Shown here: positions 60,254 through 64,000 of the stretch, in pieces | Layout of the letters: each line of letters starts with the position of its first letter | Position numbering within the stretch: the stretch's first letter is position 1 | Assembly: GCA_029945945.1 (NCBI GenBank) | Contig: JAQSDM010000012.1 | Span: 310,001-374,000 of the forward strand | Reading direction: 5' to 3' | From: Algoriphagus sp. | GTDB taxonomy: Bacteria; Bacteroidota; Bacteroidia; Cytophagales; Cyclobacteriaceae | DNA length: 64,000 bases | Program-made: the position numbers and the translations under genes | The notes under the pieces: generated by a model | The model's input: the letters and a program-made list of their open reading frames with translations, nothing else | Told to the model about the DNA's origin: nothing | Database searches by the model: none

Positions 60254-62651
60254 TTTAGTTACCATGTTGCTGACTCCATTTTCAGTCTGGGCACAATTCC
60301 AGCTGAAAGGAACCGTCAAATCTCAAGACGACAATTCCATCGTATCCTCTTGCACTGTTTATCTCAACGACGGATCCCGGTTGGTCGAGGTTAATCAAAA
60401 AGGCGAGTTTGTTTTCGACCACCTTCCTGATGGTGCCTATACCGTACACTTTACCAGTGGTTCCTTTAAATACAAAAATCTACAGGTGACCCTGGAGGGG
60501 AAGGATCAATCGATCCAGATTTATCTGGAGCCTCAGGCCCAGGAACTGGATGAGGCTTTGGTCACTTCTACCACCACTTTGGGGCTGAACAGAATGAATG
60601 CTGTAGAAAACATGGGAATTTACGAAGGAAAAAAATCCGAAGTCATCATTCCCGCAAACCTCACCGCCAACCTCTCTACCAACAATGCCAGACAAGTCTA
60701 CTCGAAAGTCGCAGGATTGAATATTTGGGAAAATGACGGAGCCGGACTTCAGTTGAGCATCGGCGGGAGAGGCCTGGATCCTAACAGAACCTCCAATTTT
60801 AATGTACGCCAAAACGGATACGACATCAGTGCCGATGCATTGGGATATCCCGAGAGCTACTATACTCCCCCTTTAGAAGGAATCGGCAAGATTCAGATTG
60901 TAAGAGGAGCCGCTTCCCTGCAATACGGAACACAGTTTGGAGGACTGATTAACTTTATTATCAAGCGACCTGTAGAAGACAAAAAATTGGAGCTGACCGC
61001 CCGCCAATCATTGGGCTCATTCGGCTTTTACAATGCCTTCACAAGTGTCAGCGGTACCGTTGGAAAAGTGAGCTATTATTCATTCCTCCAATACAAAAAG
61101 GGAGATGGCTGGAGACCAAACTCCCAATTTGAGAATTACACATTTTATTCAAATGTGAATTATAAGATCACAGAAAAGACTGACATCGGCATTGATTTTA
61201 CCAAGATGAATTACCTGGCACAGCAGCCCGGCGGACTTACCGACCAGATGTACGAAGAAGATCCCCGCCAAAGTAACCGGGAAAGAAACTGGTTCAGTGT
61301 GGATTGGAATCTATATGCATTCCACCTGGATCATAAATTCAATAAAAACAACTCATTCAATCTGAGGTTTTTCGGCCTCAATGCATATCGCTACGCGGTC
61401 GGTTTCCGACCAAATCGGGTAGCCTCGATTGATGACAATAGTCAGCGGGATCTGATCAAGGGCGATTTTCAAAACTGGGGAACAGAAGCAAGATTTCTGA
61501 AAAGGTATAGCCTTGGTAAAATCCAAACCATAGGCTTGATTGGAGCACGGTACTATAGTGGATTTAACCACAGTACCCAAGGCTTTGGAAGCACAGGAAG
61601 TGGTCCGGATTTCGACTACATCGAAGACGATGACAGCCTTTTGAACGATTATCGGTTTCCCAACAAAAATACGTCCCTGTTTTTTGAAAACATCTTTTTC
61701 CTGACCGAAAAGCTATCTCTGACACCCGGAATTCGCTTTGAGTACATCAAAACAACGGCAGATGGATATTATGCCACTGTTTACCGTGACCTTGCCGGAA
61801 ACATCATCGAAAGAACAGTCACTGAAGAATACAGGATCAATACACGGGATTTTCTGATCGGAGGTTTGGGTATCAGCTATAAACCCAGCGTCAAAACCGA
61901 GTTCTACAGCAACGTTTCACAGAATTACCGTTCGATCACATTCAGCGACATGAGGGTCACCAATCCTTCGGCAGTCGTTGACCAAAATCTCCAGGATGAA
62001 CAAGGCTATTCCATGGATTTGGGTGTTCGATCGGATCAGACCGGAGTGATCAATTATGACCTGAGTTTATTTTACCTCAATTATGACAACCGCATCGGAG
62101 AGGTCCAGTTTTATGATGAAAACAACCGTGTTTTGAGAAAAAGAGGAAACATTGGTCGGGCTGTAATTCAGGGATTGGAATCCTATGCGGAATGGAATGT
62201 AAGGGAGACATTTTGGCCGGAACGAACCAAATGGGCCGGATCAATTTTCGGCAACCTGGCTTTGATAAATTCTATTTATAAGTCCAGCGAAGTACCGGGA
62301 GTGGAAGGAAACCAAGTTGAATTTGTACCTAAGGTCAACTTAAAATCAGGCCTATTCATAGGTTACCAAGAATTCAAAGCCAATTTCCAATACACCTATC
62401 TTTCGGATCAGTATTCAGATGCTACTAATGCCAAAGATGGTGGAGTTTCGGCAGTAGTTGGAATCATACCTTCTTATTCCATTATGGACTTGAGCCTTTC
62501 TTATCAATGGAAGCGGTTTAGAATAGAGGGTACAGTGAATAATTTGGCAAATTCCGTTTACTTTACCCGGAGAGCCACCGGATACCCCGGACCTGGGATT
62601 TTACCGTCTGATGGTAGAGGGTATTATTTTACACTTCAATTCAAGCTTTAA
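60234..62651 (+). CDS. FecA-like TonB-dependent receptor of the iron operon
   Basis: 805 residues. Signal peptide (ending SVWAQF), carboxypeptidase-regulatory-like domain (LKGTVKSQDDNSIVSSCTVY), plug (YSKVAGLNIWENDGAGLQL, IGGRGLDPNRTSNFNVRQNG, KIQIVRGAASLQYGTQFGG) and barrel ending YYFTLQFKL. It overlaps the HTTM gene by 20 bp and closes the four-gene unit behind the DtxR-like dyads. An iron-chelate substrate is inferred. It is a paralogue of the receptor at 39438. Confidence 0.9.
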   Translation: MRLKVFSLVTMLLTPFSVWAQFQLKGTVKSQDDNSIVSSCTVYLNDGSRLVEVNQKGEFVFDHLPDGAYTVHFTSGSFKYKNLQVTLEGKDQSIQIYLEPQAQELDEALVTSTTTLGLNRMNAVENMGIYEGKKSEVIIPANLTANLSTNNARQVYSKVAGLNIWENDGAGLQLSIGGRGLDPNRTSNFNVRQNGYDISADALGYPESYYTPPLEGIGKIQIVRGAASLQYGTQFGGLINFIIKRPVEDKKLELTARQSLGSFGFYNAFTSVSGTVGKVSYYSFLQYKKGDGWRPNSQFENYTFYSNVNYKITEKTDIGIDFTKMNYLAQQPGGLTDQMYEEDPRQSNRERNWFSVDWNLYAFHLDHKFNKNNSFNLRFFGLNAYRYAVGFRPNRVASIDDNSQRDLIKGDFQNWGTEARFLKRYSLGKIQTIGLIGARYYSGFNHSTQGFGSTGSGPDFDYIEDDDSLLNDYRFPNKNTSLFFENIFFLTEKLSLTPGIRFEYIKTTADGYYATVYRDLAGNIIERTVTEEYRINTRDFLIGGLGISYKPSVKTEFYSNVSQNYRSITFSDMRVTNPSAVVDQNLQDEQGYSMDLGVRSDQTGVINYDLSLFYLNYDNRIGEVQFYDENNRVLRKRGNIGRAVIQGLESYAEWNVRETFWPERTKWAGSIFGNLALINSIYKSSEVPGVEGNQVEFVPKVNLKSGLFIGYQEFKANFQYTYLSDQYSDATNAKDGGVSAVVGIIPSYSIMDLSLSYQWKRFRIEGTVNNLANSVYFTRRATGYPGPGILPSDGRGYYFTLQFKL

Positions 62652-62943
62652 GAAGTTAATAAAAAGGGGACACTGAACTTCTGGGGCTATATGAAGGAAA
62701 TTTCGTGGCCATGACTAAGCTATTTGGATGAAAATAGTGGTGGCTTAAAAAATGACTTTACGACACGCAACACCACCTTTATGACTTGGAATATAATGCA
62801 TTTGTCGAAAATGCTGAAAGGTGGATTTCCTACTTATGCCAACATCCGATCTGAACAGGATAAAAGCGAGCATGGACACCCGAATACGGAATAAAGGAAG
62901 TTTAAGAATAACTAGATTAAAAACTTGAACTTATAAGGTTTAA
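62652..62943. other. Intergenic region, possible decayed coding DNA
   Basis: 292 bp between convergent genes. A GGGGACA motif at 62669 recalls the repeats near 14.7 and 29.7 kb. Around 62757-62840 a short plus-strand frame translates as LYDTQHHLYDLEYNAFVENA and looks coding-like, but it has stops on both sides; a gene remnant is possible. No terminator is obvious. Confidence 0.4.
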
Positions 62944-63612
62944 TCAATTCTTGAAATTTTTTGAGACTTCTTTAAGGTTGTGGACTTCAAGGTCAAATGG
63001 TTCTGAATAAGGATAATCTGGAACTCCTTCTCTTTTGATCAAACAAGTTTTCAAACCTGCCCTTTTTGCTCCCAAAAGATCCCAAGGATGGCAGGCAACC
63101 AACATGGTCTCTTTGGCTGAGTAACCCATTTCCTTGAGCACATATAAATAAGGAGAGGGATGAGGTTTGAAATAACCCACTTCTTCAACACTGAATACAC
63201 GTTCCAAAAATTTAATAAGGCCGCTGAATTCCATTTGGGCATTGGCAACATCCAAACTGCCATTGGTAAGTGCCACCATGGGTATATGCACTTCTTTGAG
63301 CTTAGCCATTCCTTCGATCACATCTGCATGGGGTGGCAACGTTTTTATTATAGATAGTAAGAATTTAATCTCGGATTGCGTGATTTTCCGATCAAGTTTT
63401 TCAGCTGTCATTTTTAAAGTAGCATCTGCAATTTCTCCAAAAGGTCTATAGTTTTCAGACAAACTCTCTACCCAGGCATATTGTAGAAGTAGGGCAAACC
63501 AGGTGTCAAAAGCAAAGGAATGTTCCAATTGACTATTGATAGCGGATTTTAAGGAAGCCATGTCTAACAAGGTTTCATTGACATCGAAGATTAATAATTT
63601 GGCCTTTTTCAC
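62944..63612 (-). CDS. Haloacid dehalogenase type II (HAD superfamily)
   Basis: 222 residues, the usual length. Nucleophile Asp10 in LLIFDVNETLLD (motif I), VALTNGS (motif II), GYFKPHPSPYLY (motif III Lys) and VACHPWDLLGAKRAG (motif IV). The family hydrolyses 2-haloacids or acts as a phosphatase; the FDVNETLLD form is that of the L-2-haloacid dehalogenase branch. The true substrate is uncertain. Stand-alone gene. Confidence 0.82.
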   Translation of the reverse strand: MKKAKLLIFDVNETLLDMASLKSAINSQLEHSFAFDTWFALLLQYAWVESLSENYRPFGEIADATLKMTAEKLDRKITQSEIKFLLSIIKTLPPHADVIEGMAKLKEVHIPMVALTNGSLDVANAQMEFSGLIKFLERVFSVEEVGYFKPHPSPYLYVLKEMGYSAKETMLVACHPWDLLGAKRAGLKTCLIKREGVPDYPYSEPFDLEVHNLKEVSKNFKN

Positions 63613-63660
63613 AGTCTAGCAGTTAATTTTAATAAAAAAGAAATGTGGCATTCAATAACC

Positions 63661-63995
63661 TCACATCCCAAAATGCACTGAAGCAATAATCCTCTCCGAA
63701 TCCGTATTCCAACAATCCAAAGACATTTCGGCTAACCCGGAAAGTTTTTCATAGAGAGCCATATCGTATTTTTGGGAGATTTCGGTTTGCATTACCTTCT
63801 TTTCGGAATTCAATTTCCTCTTCACCAATTGTACCGGTTTGTTTCCTTAAGCTGACTAGAAATCTTGCAATCTGAATCTTTTTCAAAAAGAGCCGCCATT
63901 TGCTTTTGATTCAGCCTGACTGCCTCCTTATCAAACTTTACCTCGATTTGAGTCTGACCGTCACTTCCTTGAAAGATTTCGATTTGGTTATCCAT
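63661..63995 (-). pseudogene. Broken rhuM-like gene
   Basis: On the minus strand an ATG at 63995 opens a frame reading MDNQIEIFQGSDGQTQIEVK, then RLNQKQMAALFEKDSD, which matches the N-terminus of RhuM-family proteins (usual length about 330). It stops at 63822 after 57 codons. Further downstream, open stretches continue in other frames (one contains EEEIEFRKEGN, another ALYEKLSGLAEMSLDCW and ends at 63661) but do not join into the family C-terminus. I read this as a frameshifted and deleted remnant. RhuM genes are usually carried by mobile DNA. Confidence 0.65.
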
Positions 63996-64000
63996 TACTT

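Overview
The window looks like a chromosome segment of a Bacteroidota bacterium, most likely order Cytophagales (Cyclobacteriaceae / Algoriphagus type; this is an inference, since no rRNA or other marker gene is present). The evidence is a SusC/SusD pair, several TonB-dependent outer-membrane receptors, OmpR-type regulation, almost no Shine-Dalgarno sequences, Bacteroidota-type -7 boxes (TAnnTTTG) and AT-rich intergenic DNA.

Layout. (1) 1-6.8 kb: the 3' end of a PQQ-type beta-propeller dehydrogenase, an exported D-aminoacylase-like amidohydrolase, a lipoprotein serine hydrolase, a paraoxonase-like lactonase, two small envelope proteins and an AraC regulator. (2) 7.1-12.0 kb: a trans-4-hydroxyproline catabolic operon (DapA-family deaminase, ketoglutarate semialdehyde dehydrogenase, hydroxyproline 2-epimerase, FAD D-amino-acid oxidase), divergent from the AraC regulator. 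(3) 12.3-14.4 kb: DoxX, a tandem VOC protein and a tandem AHSA1 protein. (4) 15.35-27.8 kb: a colinear run on the plus strand encoding a YnjBCD-like ABC importer, a nucleoside hydrolase, a methylthioribose-kinase-like phosphotransferase, a radical SAM enzyme, a DUF2064 transferase, SusC, SusD and a small CxxC protein. This is the best candidate for an undescribed acquisition and salvage system. A degenerate Fic protein with its own paired operators follows. (5) 30.7-38.6 kb, minus strand: response regulator, histidine kinase, PepSY-like protein, outer-membrane receptor, GT2 and a LAB_N-GT39 fusion, probably a regulated envelope-glycosylation operon. (6) 38.8-56.3 kb: a TonB receptor, His-rich proteins and two complete heavy-metal RND pumps (CzcB-A-C type, then CusA-C-B type) around an HYC_CC_PP protein. 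(7) 56.4-62.7 kb: an iron-uptake operon (DUF4856 lipoprotein, imelysin, HTTM protein, FecA-like receptor) behind two DtxR-like dyads on a consensus promoter. (8) 62.9-64 kb: a HAD dehalogenase and a broken rhuM-like gene.

Mosaic structure. Two diverged direct repeats of about 488 bp (14651-15138 and 29777-30265) flank region 4. Each begins with the same tRNA-3'-end-like sequence followed, on the minus strand, by an intrinsic terminator. A third, different tRNA-3'-end-like fragment with a terminator lies at 56.3 kb, exactly at the end of the metal-efflux region. No intact tRNA gene and no integrase were found. I read these as relics of tRNA-targeting integrations that assembled the accessory modules; this is inference.
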